Shown here one piece after another: positions 50,647 through 58,978 of a DNA stretch of 64,000 bases. The position numbers were made by a program, and so were the translations under genes. This DNA comes from Puniceibacterium sp. IMCC21224 (GTDB lineage Bacteria > Pseudomonadota > Alphaproteobacteria > Rhodobacterales > Rhodobacteraceae), in contig NZ_LDPY01000007.1 of assembly GCF_001038505.1 (NCBI RefSeq), positions 1-64,000 on the forward strand, read 5' to 3'. How positions within the stretch are numbered: position 1 is the stretch's first letter; each line of letters starts with the position of its first letter. The notes beneath the pieces are model-generated. The model was not told where the DNA came from, ran no database searches, and worked only from the letters and a program-made list of their open reading frames with translations.

Positions 50647-52938
50647 TTGAAAAATACGAAAGAAATCCAGACTGCGCTGTCTCAGGAGCTCGCGAAAAGC
50701 CAACCTGACCCGAAGAGGATTGCGCAGCTTAGTGATGCTTTACTGGACACCGCAGAAGATGCCGTCCGCTTCACCGTCGACGCTCAGCACATCAACCGCC
50801 TGGGTTTGGAACTGGTCGGAAAGCAGGAAACCGCTCTTTCTGAATTGATAAAAAACGCATACGACGCCGATGCTACAGAGGTAGCCATCCAATTCGAAAG
50901 ATACGACGAGCCGGGAGGCGAGTTAGTCATTTCTGACAATGGTGTCGGAATGGACCTTGAGACAATTCGCAACGCTTGGATGCGCCTTTCCACCAACGAT
51001 AAAGGCGACAACCCTGTCTCGGAGATCTATAAGCGGAGACGGGCGGGTCGCAAAGGAATTGGGAGATTTGCGGTACAGAGGCTCGGCAAGTCTCTAACTT
51101 TGGAAACCGCACAAAAGGGCGAGGCAACCGGACTTCGCGTTTCTTTCCAATGGGATAAGAATTTCCAAGCCGGAGTAGATCTCAACCAAGTCTGGCACCA
51201 GGTTGAAACTTTTGAGAAGGATCCAGGTGATTTCGGCACAACCCTAAAAATAGGTGACCTTAGAGACCGCTGGACAAAGGCAACCATAACACGCGTTTGG
51301 AAGTCAGTACTATTCTTGCAACCGCCATTCCAAGCGGATGATGATAGGCAGAGAAGCAACGGCTTCAACGTGACCATAAATGGTATCTCAAGTCGCCAAC
51401 AGAGAATTGAACTGAACATTGAGGAGAATTTCCTCAACAACGCCGTAGCAAAAGTAATCGGATCCATTGATGAAGATGGGGTCGCCACTTTCCGCGTGAC
51501 ATCCGAAAAACTAGGCATCGATGAAACACATCGATCAGAAAAAAAATATCTTGTCGTCGGCCCGGTATGTTTGGACGCTTCATACTTTATTTATCTATCC
51601 ACCTTCATGTCAGGAATGTCCGTGAAGATTGCTCAGGAAATGGGCCATAAGTATGGAGGGGTACGAGTTTACAGAAACGGCTTTCGTGTTTTGCCTTATG
51701 GCGAGCCGAACGACGATTGGTTGACGTTATCGTACGATTCAGCTCGTCGTAATCTTCTTGTGCCGGCAAACAACTTTAACTTTTTCGGCCATGTAAGCGT
51801 TGGTGAAGAAGGGAACCCGTTCCTCGAGGAAACAAGTTCTCGGGAAGGGTTCGTCGAAAACGAGGCCTTTGAAGAGCTCCAACTTTTCAGTCGCCGCTGC
51901 GTTGAGTGGGCCGCGACACGCGTGGCTTCCGTCCGTAAACGCAAAACTACCGCATCCCAACAGGACTTTGAGCCGACTTACACCCGAAAGCCCTCAGAGT
52001 TCGTACTTGAGAGGCTCGCAAACGAAAAAAAAGGCAAAGGGCCTGATCTCATCGGACAGGAAGCCGATGAAGCAGGCTCCGACGATCAAAGTGATGATGA
52101 CCTTGCCGGAAGCAACGCCGCATTTCTGGAAGAGTTGTACCGAAAGCAAAAAGAATACGAAGATCGAACGGACGAAAAGATCGAACTATCGCTAGAGTAC
52201 GAAAACATGCTTCGGATATTAGCCTCCCTTGGCATATCCATCAGTCTATTTGGTCATGAGATAAAGAGCGCGACAAATGCTGTAGACAACAGTTTGGCAG
52301 TTGCTGAGATCGACGCCGAAGGACTGAAAGACGACACTGAGCGCCAACAGCTGGAAGCGGACTTGAGATCCCTGAAGTCTGCAACAGATCGCATGTTTGA
52401 CCTAGGCAGTTACGTAGAGGCTCTGGTTTCAAAAACTCGATCCAGGGAACTAACAGAAGTCCACATTGACACGGCTGTCAGACGGTTCCTGGGACAATTC
52501 CAATCCTACCTCCAGAAAAGGCATATTGAGTTTGAAATAGACATAGACCCCATAGACATTCGGGCGCCAAAGATGCACGCGTCTGAACTCGATTCCGTCC
52601 TATTTAACTTCCTTACGAACTCGGTAAAAGCGCTAGAAAAGACAAATTCGAAGAAGCCTAAGATACGTGTTGAGGGACGTGAGGAAGACGGCTTTGTGAA
52701 ATTATCATTTGAGGACAATGGCGCTGGAATTGATCCCAAGATCGGCAATAGAGTTTTTGATGCCTTCTTCACTACGACCGAGACTGACGGCGATAGTATT
52801 TCAGGTATTGGAACAGGTTTAGGTCTAAAAATCGTTAGTGATATTGCGTTGGCGTACGGGGGAGAAGCTACGCTATCCGACGACGTAACGGCCGGATATT
52901 CGACGAGATTTGAGATTACGCTCAATAGGGGTGGATGA
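50647..52938 (+). CDS. dual-GHKL ATPase: MORC/HSP90-like N-terminus and histidine-kinase-like C-terminus
   Basis: About 763 residues from a TTG at 50647 with AAGGGG six bases upstream; a TTG at 50599 is the alternative. The first Bergerat ATPase (residues ~45-330) has ELIKNAYDADATEV, VISDNGVGMDLETI and RKGIGRFAVQRLG, the layout of bacterial MORC/HSP90-like proteins. A charged linker follows. Residues ~525-763 resemble a kinase: an H-box-like SLFGHEIKSATNA with His537, then a second ATPase with LFNFLTNSVKALE, FEDNGAGID and GIGTGLGLKIVSDIA. No membrane or sensor segment, so cytoplasmic. Four bases upstream of a receiver-domain gene. Base composition is clearly more A+T-rich than the flanking virB genes. 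A nucleic-acid- or damage-sensing kinase in a defence module is my inference. Confidence 0.85.
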   Translation: MKNTKEIQTALSQELAKSQPDPKRIAQLSDALLDTAEDAVRFTVDAQHINRLGLELVGKQETALSELIKNAYDADATEVAIQFERYDEPGGELVISDNGVGMDLETIRNAWMRLSTNDKGDNPVSEIYKRRRAGRKGIGRFAVQRLGKSLTLETAQKGEATGLRVSFQWDKNFQAGVDLNQVWHQVETFEKDPGDFGTTLKIGDLRDRWTKATITRVWKSVLFLQPPFQADDDRQRSNGFNVTINGISSRQQRIELNIEENFLNNAVAKVIGSIDEDGVATFRVTSEKLGIDETHRSEKKYLVVGPVCLDASYFIYLSTFMSGMSVKIAQEMGHKYGGVRVYRNGFRVLPYGEPNDDWLTLSYDSARRNLLVPANNFNFFGHVSVGEEGNPFLEETSSREGFVENEAFEELQLFSRRCVEWAATRVASVRKRKTTASQQDFEPTYTRKPSEFVLERLANEKKGKGPDLIGQEADEAGSDDQSDDDLAGSNAAFLEELYRKQKEYEDRTDEKIELSLEYENMLRILASLGISISLFGHEIKSATNAVDNSLAVAEIDAEGLKDDTERQQLEADLRSLKSATDRMFDLGSYVEALVSKTRSRELTEVHIDTAVRRFLGQFQSYLQKRHIEFEIDIDPIDIRAPKMHASELDSVLFNFLTNSVKALEKTNSKKPKIRVEGREEDGFVKLSFEDNGAGIDPKIGNRVFDAFFTTTETDGDSISGIGTGLGLKIVSDIALAYGGEATLSDDVTAGYSTRFEITLNRGG

Positions 52939-52941
52939 TTT

Positions 52942-54048
52942 ATGATTGGTTTCTTCATCGACGACAACGCCGAAGATCGCACGCGAATTGCGCGCCTCTT
53001 GGAGCAAAAAGAACTGCAAATAGACGGTAGATTTGAACCAATTGAACCGATAAAATTGCGCGATGAAATTTTAGCCGTAAGACCTGATCTGGTCGCTCTT
53101 GATTTCAGGCTTGATGACGAGGACCTTCCAGAGAACAATTACAAGGGCGGCGCCCTAGCGCAGATCCTAAGAGAGGCTCTCTTGGAAACTCCAGACTTGG
53201 ATTTCCCAATTGTCCTGGTTTCCACCGAGGAAAACATCAAGCAAATCTATAGTATAGATAAGACTTCACACGACCTGTTTGACCAGAAATACATGAAGGG
53301 ACAGCTAAGCGATCGCAAATACCGTACGACCTGCCAGCGGGAATTGCTAGGCCTCGCCAAGGGCTATAAGCGCATTGCGGCCGGGCTGGAGGCTGGGAAT
53401 GCTGCGGGCAACTTGCTTTCTTTGACAGAAGATGAACTTGAGATAGTACCACTTCATGGCTTTGCCACAGATCTGAGGAACGCGAACTCAGTCACACATG
53501 TCGCGGCTCGAATATTACTCAGACAATTGATTGAGCGAGCTGGGCCACTCCTATCAAGCGAGGACGTCGCAGCCCGTCTAGGGATTGCGACCGAGCCGGG
53601 GCAGATCGCACGTATCATGTCCTATCTATTCGAGTCCGGATTTGGCTACGAAGGGGTTTTTGGGGATGGCTGGCCACGCATTTGGCGACACCGCCTCGAA
53701 GCATGGGCGAAGGAGCAGTTGAAGGTGCCCTTGACCTCGCTTTCTGGAGCCGAACGGGCAAACCAGCTCGCAAAGGCAATCGGTTTCGAACTGCAACCTG
53801 CCGTTTCCAAGTGGACAAATAGCTCAGATGAACTGTTTGCATTCGCTTGCACGACCTGCCGAGAGCCGACAGAGCGGCGCAATTCTCTTTCTTTATACGA
53901 TAAGTACCTTTTACCATACTCCGAAAAGAAACGCATTTGCTTCGATTGCTTTATCCGAGGAGAGATGGAACGCTTTCCCCACCTCTCGATCGACGAGGGC
54001 GATATAGAGGTAGCAAACGATATTCGAGAAGGCAGGATCACGCGATAA
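52942..54048 (+). CDS. receiver-domain protein with C-terminal zinc-finger-like motif
   Basis: 368 residues. Residues 1-~125 fit a response-regulator receiver: acidic pocket Asp7/Asp8 (FFIDDNAEDRT), phospho-acceptor candidate Asp54 (VALDFRLDDED), Ser94/Thr95 (IVLVSTEEN) and Lys116 (LFDQKYMKGQL). The middle (~190-260) is helical, with a winged-helix-like LLSSEDVAARLGIATEPGQ. The C-terminus has paired cysteines Cys303/306 (FACTTCREP) and Cys333/336 (RICFDCFIRG), a probable zinc ribbon. It starts four bases after the kinase-like gene, so the two form a co-translated pair. No canonical output domain is recognised; the zinc-ribbon half may bind nucleic acid or the downstream protein. Confidence 0.8.
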   Translation: MIGFFIDDNAEDRTRIARLLEQKELQIDGRFEPIEPIKLRDEILAVRPDLVALDFRLDDEDLPENNYKGGALAQILREALLETPDLDFPIVLVSTEENIKQIYSIDKTSHDLFDQKYMKGQLSDRKYRTTCQRELLGLAKGYKRIAAGLEAGNAAGNLLSLTEDELEIVPLHGFATDLRNANSVTHVAARILLRQLIERAGPLLSSEDVAARLGIATEPGQIARIMSYLFESGFGYEGVFGDGWPRIWRHRLEAWAKEQLKVPLTSLSGAERANQLAKAIGFELQPAVSKWTNSSDELFAFACTTCREPTERRNSLSLYDKYLLPYSEKKRICFDCFIRGEMERFPHLSIDEGDIEVANDIREGRITR

Positions 54049-54734
54049 TGGCTACGATTAGTGCGCGTGAGATGGCTTCGGCGCTTGAAACATCCGTGAG
54101 AAAATATGTCGAAGTAGGTATTCTTGAAGGTGAAAGCTGTAATGCTATTGCTCCAGCTGTAGCACAGCTTCGCAAAGAAAGAACAAAAACAGCGTGGGAA
54201 TACAGTGTCTCCAAGGGCGAGCCCATCAGATTTACAGAATGCACTGACAAGCAGGACGGGAGCAAGTTTAACCCCCTGATTATGGTTGAAAAAATTTGCG
54301 TAAGAACTGGGGAAGAGTTCCCCTATGATGAATGGGTGACGGTGTTAGTACTTGAATACAAGGACAGAACAAGAGAGTGTCCGAGATGGCACTTCGACCT
54401 TGGCAACGATGGTCAATCCGGTCCGAGGCTACACATGCAGTATGGCGGACACTATCATGCTGATAGGCGACTAGACCCTTCCTTCAAAGTTCCCAGATGG
54501 TCTGCGTTCCCCCTGGACACCATTCTGCTGCTCGAAGTTGTGGCAGCCAATTTCTTTGAGGAGCAATGGAAGTCAGCCCTACGTGACGACCGTACAATAT
54601 TGAAGCACGTCAAAGTTAGCGAAGAACTCTGCTACAAGCCGCTGTCTGATAAGCTTCAGCACTACTTGACCGATCCAGCTATCGGAAGGAACGCTACGTT
54701 TCTGCGTAGTTGTTGGAATGACGACTGGCATTGA
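54048..54734 (+). CDS. unknown protein coupled to the kinase/receiver pair
   Basis: 228 residues from the ATG at 54048, which shares its A with the stop of the receiver gene (TAATG). A 37-codon longer in-frame opening lies within the upstream gene and is rejected. It is soluble and aromatic-rich, with YDEWVTVLVLEYKDRTREC, RWHFDLGNDGQSGPRLHMQY, GGHYHADRRLDPSFKVPRWS and several conserved-looking His/Asp/Glu residues that could form a metal or catalytic site (RLHMQYGGHYHADRR). I do not recognise a family. Tight coupling means it is probably a functional partner, possibly the effector of the module. Confidence 0.75.
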   Translation: MATISAREMASALETSVRKYVEVGILEGESCNAIAPAVAQLRKERTKTAWEYSVSKGEPIRFTECTDKQDGSKFNPLIMVEKICVRTGEEFPYDEWVTVLVLEYKDRTRECPRWHFDLGNDGQSGPRLHMQYGGHYHADRRLDPSFKVPRWSAFPLDTILLLEVVAANFFEEQWKSALRDDRTILKHVKVSEELCYKPLSDKLQHYLTDPAIGRNATFLRSCWNDDWH

Positions 54735-54772
54735 CCCACCACCTGCTCAAAATCGAGCGGTCATTTATCTCT

Positions 54773-54804
54773 AAAGGTCCACTACAGTAAAGGCCCACTA
54801 CAGT
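54773..54804 (+). repeat. tandem 16-bp direct repeat, candidate operator
   Basis: AAAGGTCCACTACAGT (54773-54788) is followed immediately by AAAGGCCCACTACAGT (54789-54804); one mismatch. The end also forms the dyad CCACT-AC-AGTGG. It lies 33 bases before the start of the small gene at 54838, in the only sizeable gap of the module. Confidence 0.6.
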
Positions 54805-54837
54805 GGCTTCCCCTTTTACACATCTTAAGGAACCCTG

Positions 54838-55077
54838 ATGGAGCTACCGATTAACATTCTGCCAGATGATCAATGGCGCGCAATTCTAACCAAGTATGGA
54901 CACGGGCAGGTAGCCCTAAGGTTTCGGTATCAAGAGTGCGACGCCGAAGATCCCCGTTTTCAGGGGCATACTGTTGTTCACGGGAGGAATACCCGAACCG
55001 GTGACCTTACGTCCACCGGCTTCTTACAAGACCACAACCGAGAGATCATAGCGGGCATTGATAACATTCCGATCTAG
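54838..55077 (+). CDS. small unknown protein of the cargo module, possibly frameshifted
   Basis: 79 residues from an ATG with AAGGA six bases upstream: MELPINILPDDQWRAILTKY, GHGQVALRFRYQECDAEDPR, FQGHTVVHGRNTRTGDLTST, ending NREIIAGIDNIPI. After the stop, the +1 frame continues with protein-like sequence (NNPEPFALEFQITGREVGIC, FDFPWLDATVRPTNRKSG) up to about 55277, overlapping the methyltransferase start. The gene may thus be the intact N-terminal part of a once longer protein, or the continuation may be chance. Function unknown. Confidence 0.55.
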   Translation: MELPINILPDDQWRAILTKYGHGQVALRFRYQECDAEDPRFQGHTVVHGRNTRTGDLTSTGFLQDHNREIIAGIDNIPI

Positions 55078-55204
55078 CTCCCAACAACCCGGAACCGTTC
55101 GCACTGGAGTTCCAGATCACCGGCCGAGAGGTAGGAATCTGCTTTGATTTTCCCTGGCTTGACGCTACAGTCCGCCCAACAAACAGAAAGTCTGGGGGCT
55201 ACGA

Positions 55205-56866
55205 GTGGTTCAACAAGATGCCCGCCGCAAGAAAGATCTTGGGGCGTTTTACACGCATAAGGCTCTTTCCGATTTGATTTGTGCGTGGGCAATTCAAACA
55301 CCTCAGTCGACGGTCCTTGAGCCCAGCTTTGGTGGGTGTGGCTTTCTCCGATCAGCGCTAGATCGGCTAACCTCTTTTAATGCAAATGCCTCTCTGAGCC
55401 AGTTGTACGGATGTGACATCGATCCCCTGGCGTTCTCACATCTTTCGACGGTGTTTGAACAGTTGGTAGACTTGGATCGCTTTCACGAAGGCGATTTCTT
55501 GGATCAATCGTTCCCTTCCTCGTGGCCGAGCGCTTTCGACTCGGTAGTTGGGAATCCGCCATATCTGCCATATCGGAAGCTGCGGGTTGCACGGCGCGAA
55601 GCTGTCTTAAGCCAACTTCAGAGCTCCGGGCTGGAGTTAGATCGACGCGCAAGCCTCTGGGCATACTTCGTAGCCCTGGGCGTTCTGTATACTGCGGAAG
55701 GTGGTAGAAACGCGTGGGTGCTTCCCAGCAGCTTTCTCTACGCAAACTACTCCACTTCTCTTCGACTCTTTTTATCCGCAAACTTTGAGGACTGCTGCGC
55801 TTTTGAGCTGAAAGAACGACAGTTCTTGCTCGAAGGCACAGAAGAAAAGTCAATTGTTCTTCTCTGCAAAAGCAAAACCATAATACAGGACACACGGCAA
55901 AAGCGTGATATCCCACTGATTCAATGTAATGGCGTCAAAGATGTGGAATTGGCCATAAAAGAGTGGGAGCAAAGGAAGAAGCCTTACGTTTCTTTTTGCG
56001 GGACATCCGTTTATGATAGCCTATCTAAAGGACCCAAAGGGGTAATTCAGAAATTGCAAAAGGAATCTTGCCTGCGCTCGCTGGGGGATTTCTTATCTAT
56101 TCGAATTGGTATCGTCACTGGTAATAATCGCTTCTTTTTGCTGGGCGAAGACGACCGAAAAGCCGCCAATCTCGCGGAGGGCGAACTTGACCGGATTCTG
56201 CCAAGATTTCACTTTGCGCCAGGTTTATCCTATGAATCCGCCGACCATGAGAATTTGCTTTCAGGTGGTGGGAAGGGCTTCCTCGTAAGTGTAAAAGACC
56301 AACGCTCCGTTTCTCAAGCAATGTCGAATTACCTTGCAAGGTATCCTGTTGCTGATGTTGAAACCTGTTCAACGTTCAAGAAGCGTTCGATCTGGAGCCA
56401 TACGAACGATGGTTCTATCCCAGATGCGTTTTTTCCAGTTATGCAACACCACGGGCCGCGCCTTATCCTTAACGAAAGTGTAATGAACTGCACCAATTCG
56501 ATCCACCGAGCGTATTTTAACGACAAGCTCTCGAAAACCGAGCAGAAGCTCCTTTCACTGTCCCTTCTTTCGACCTTTTCGCAGATTTCTGCCGAGATTT
56601 GCGGCCGCTCATATGGATCCGGGGCGCTAAAACACGAACCAAGAGAAGCAGAAAAAATCCATGTTCTGATGCCGCGCATACATCCGAAAACAGTCTCGGC
56701 CGCTTTCTGCCGTGTAGACCGACTTTTGCGAAATGGGAATCTCAGCGAGGCTCGGCAGTTCGTGGATCTACTTTTACTTGATACATTGAAAGTCGATGAT
56801 GTTCATACAGATGCAGCATTGCTGGAATCTGGACTAACGCAATTAAAGGCTCACAGACATCGCTGA
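55205..56866 (+). CDS. N6-adenine DNA methyltransferase (Eco57I/TaqI-like)
   Basis: 553 residues from a GTG at 55205. The N-terminus RRKKDLGAFYTHKALSDLI is the GAFYT-type lead of gamma-class adenine methyltransferases. Motif I is VLEPSFGGCGFLRSAL (residues ~37-52), the acidic motif CDIDPLAF follows, and catalytic motif IV is VVGNPPYLPYRKL with NPPY at 117-120. The C-terminal ~300 residues hold a probable target-recognition region (SIRIGIVTGNNRFFLLGEDD, LSYESADHENLLSGGGKGFL), as in single-chain Type IIG or BREX/DISARM-like modification enzymes. No endonuclease motif (PD-x-ExK) was spotted. It likely modifies host DNA so that the linked kinase/receiver module does not attack it; that coupling is inference. 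Confidence 0.88.
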   Translation: MVQQDARRKKDLGAFYTHKALSDLICAWAIQTPQSTVLEPSFGGCGFLRSALDRLTSFNANASLSQLYGCDIDPLAFSHLSTVFEQLVDLDRFHEGDFLDQSFPSSWPSAFDSVVGNPPYLPYRKLRVARREAVLSQLQSSGLELDRRASLWAYFVALGVLYTAEGGRNAWVLPSSFLYANYSTSLRLFLSANFEDCCAFELKERQFLLEGTEEKSIVLLCKSKTIIQDTRQKRDIPLIQCNGVKDVELAIKEWEQRKKPYVSFCGTSVYDSLSKGPKGVIQKLQKESCLRSLGDFLSIRIGIVTGNNRFFLLGEDDRKAANLAEGELDRILPRFHFAPGLSYESADHENLLSGGGKGFLVSVKDQRSVSQAMSNYLARYPVADVETCSTFKKRSIWSHTNDGSIPDAFFPVMQHHGPRLILNESVMNCTNSIHRAYFNDKLSKTEQKLLSLSLLSTFSQISAEICGRSYGSGALKHEPREAEKIHVLMPRIHPKTVSAAFCRVDRLLRNGNLSEARQFVDLLLLDTLKVDDVHTDAALLESGLTQLKAHRHR

Positions 56867-57038
56867 CAGCAAAACCATCTAGGCCCCTTTGATGGCGACC
56901 TGGCTTTCGTGCAATCACGACAAATTCTTAAGATGCAAGCTGTGGCATATCGATAGGATTAGAACAATCTTTGCCGATCACAGTTGAGTATCAATAGGGC
57001 CGATTGTCCGCAGTGATCCGTTCGTTGCAGTACGAGAC
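56867..57038. other. junction between cargo module and virD4
   Basis: 172 bp of intergenic sequence between convergent genes. Base composition changes here from A+T-rich cargo back to G+C-rich transfer genes, at about 57030. No clear direct repeat matching the other cargo edge (50566-50646) was found. Confidence 0.35.
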
Positions 57039-58964
57039 TTACCCACCCAATAACTCCTCGATGAAATCCTCCTGCCGGTCGAGCGCCGCCTCCCATTCCT
57101 TCGGCACTGCCGCTTCCCGCTCGAGCGTCTCGGGCTCTGGTTGCCCACGCCCGGCCTCCATCGTCCTCACGCTCATCGCGCGCGCTTCGCGGCGCTGTGA
57201 TCGATCCCGGACAGGCGCGCGTTCGGCTAGTTTCTCAATCTCCTCCGCGACTGACCCATCACCACCGACGCCACTCACTATTCCATTCCAAGGCCCCACG
57301 CCCTGCACGCTCGGCGGATAGGGGAATGGCTTGCCCGCCTGGCGGGCCAACATGCCCTTGAAGTAGGGATCGTCGTAGTACTTGATCCGACTCGCCTTGA
57401 TCGGGTGCTGGGGCGAGGCGAGGATGATCACCTCGTCGGGGTCCATCAGGCGCGCTTCGGTCTCGGAAAGTAGGGGCCGCTCTTCGAGCCGCGCCGAAGT
57501 CGAGGCCGCGCCGAGGATGCCCTTGTTGCGCCCATACATCCGGGTCACCGCCTCGCGGGTGGTGCTGCCGACGGCGGCGGAGACCTCCTTCACCGTGCGC
57601 TGGTCCCGCGGGGTGATGTAGAGTTTAAGCCCCGCCCCATTCTCGAGGCTCTCGCGGCCCTCGGGCCCATAAATCCGATCAAGCGAGGCCAGCGACTGTG
57701 CGATCATCGCGACGCGGCCGCCGTAGCTTGCCAGCGAATGGATCGCGCGCTCGAGATAGGGCATCGCCCCCATCTGCTGGAATTCGTCGATCATCATCAT
57801 GACGGGCCAAGGCTCATCTGGACCGGGTTCGTTCAGGCGGATCGAGGCGATGAGATCGGCAAACATCAGGCGCAGGAGCGGCGCCAGAGTCGCGATGTGA
57901 TCCTCGGAGACCGCGATGTAGAGCGACTGCGGGGTCTTCCGAAAAGTCGAGAAATCAAAGTCACTCGCCTCGGTGGCCGAGCGCACCGCCGGGTTGTCCC
58001 ATTGCTTGAGACCGGCAGTCATCAGCGCCTGGATGTTCGAGGTGAGAAGTCGCGACGAAGCTGAGGCCGCGTTGGTCCAGAGTTCGCGAAGGATGTCTTC
58101 CTCGGCCTCGTCGGCATAGGTCTTGTATTGCGCGTTCTTGTATTCACCCCCGGCGACGATCTTGTTCACCTCGCCAAGGTTCGGCGTGCCGCGCTGTATC
58201 GCCAGCAGACAGGCCGCGACAAAGATCGACTTGCCTGCCTCAGAGAAGGTGTCGAGCGTCTTGTTGTCCTTGTCGAGAAAGAGGTCGGCCAGGATCGAGA
58301 CCTCGGTGAAGCGCTGCGCGAATGTCGGGGCCTTCACGATCCGCGCGAGTGGGTTGTAACGATGCGTAGCATTGGCCCAGTCAAAGGGGCTGAACCGATA
58401 GACCTCGTCGCCGTTGAGTGCCCGGAGACGGGCGGTCTTCTCGAAGTTCTCGCCCTTGACGTCGAGCACCACGAGCGATCCCGCAAAACTGAGGAGGTTC
58501 GGGATCACGAAACCGACGCCCTTACCGGCGCGGGTCGGGGCCACCATCATCACATGCGGGATCGTGGTCGAGGATATGAACTCGGCCTTGGAGGTCGGCG
58601 CGCCAAGCTTGCCGCAGACAAAGCCCTTGCCCGGTGCCTGCAGCATGTCGTTCTTCTTCAGCTCCGCCTTGGTCTGCCAATGCGCCGATCCGTAATCGTC
58701 CCGCTCCTTCTTCCAGGTCCAGGCCAGCGCCAGCGCGCCGAGGCCGATCGCCCCGAAGCCGACAGCGCCAAAGCCGACCTTGAAGGCCTCGGGGTGCGCT
58801 GCGCGTGTAGCCGCACTCGCCTTCCAGAGCGCCAGAATGTCGAAGCTGCCAAAGCCGGTTTTCAGGGCCAGGGTCAGGTAGAAAGCGGCGACGATGGTGC
58901 CGATGACAGCGCCGCAGATCACGCCGAAGAGGAGCGCGGCCCAGAGGGGAAGTGTCTTGGTCAT
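57039..58964 (-). CDS. virD4: VirD4/TraG-like coupling protein
   Basis: 641 residues from the ATG at 58964, which has GAGGGGG nine bases upstream; an ATG three codons earlier sits directly on that site. Two N-terminal membrane helices (LWAALLFGVICGAVIGTIVA; VGFGAIGLGALALAW) are followed by the soluble ATPase: Walker A MMVAPTRAGKGVGFVIPNLL near residue 145, VVLDVKGENFEKTARLRAL, and Walker B WPVMMMIDEFQQMGAMPYLE. It recruits the relaxase-DNA complex to the VirB channel. It is convergent with the cargo module and begins 14 bases after the relaxase stop, in the relaxase operon. Confidence 0.95.
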   Translation of the reverse strand: MTKTLPLWAALLFGVICGAVIGTIVAAFYLTLALKTGFGSFDILALWKASAATRAAHPEAFKVGFGAVGFGAIGLGALALAWTWKKERDDYGSAHWQTKAELKKNDMLQAPGKGFVCGKLGAPTSKAEFISSTTIPHVMMVAPTRAGKGVGFVIPNLLSFAGSLVVLDVKGENFEKTARLRALNGDEVYRFSPFDWANATHRYNPLARIVKAPTFAQRFTEVSILADLFLDKDNKTLDTFSEAGKSIFVAACLLAIQRGTPNLGEVNKIVAGGEYKNAQYKTYADEAEEDILRELWTNAASASSRLLTSNIQALMTAGLKQWDNPAVRSATEASDFDFSTFRKTPQSLYIAVSEDHIATLAPLLRLMFADLIASIRLNEPGPDEPWPVMMMIDEFQQMGAMPYLERAIHSLASYGGRVAMIAQSLASLDRIYGPEGRESLENGAGLKLYITPRDQRTVKEVSAAVGSTTREAVTRMYGRNKGILGAASTSARLEERPLLSETEARLMDPDEVIILASPQHPIKASRIKYYDDPYFKGMLARQAGKPFPYPPSVQGVGPWNGIVSGVGGDGSVAEEIEKLAERAPVRDRSQRREARAMSVRTMEAGRGQPEPETLEREAAVPKEWEAALDRQEDFIEELLGG

Positions 58965-58978
58965 GGTGGTCATCCCCC

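Noticed and set aside
50566..57038. Assigning the cargo module to the known Detocs system
   Set aside because: Detocs has a TPR-containing kinase and a receiver fused to a known effector; here the ATPase is MORC-like, no known effector domain is present and a methyltransferase is included.
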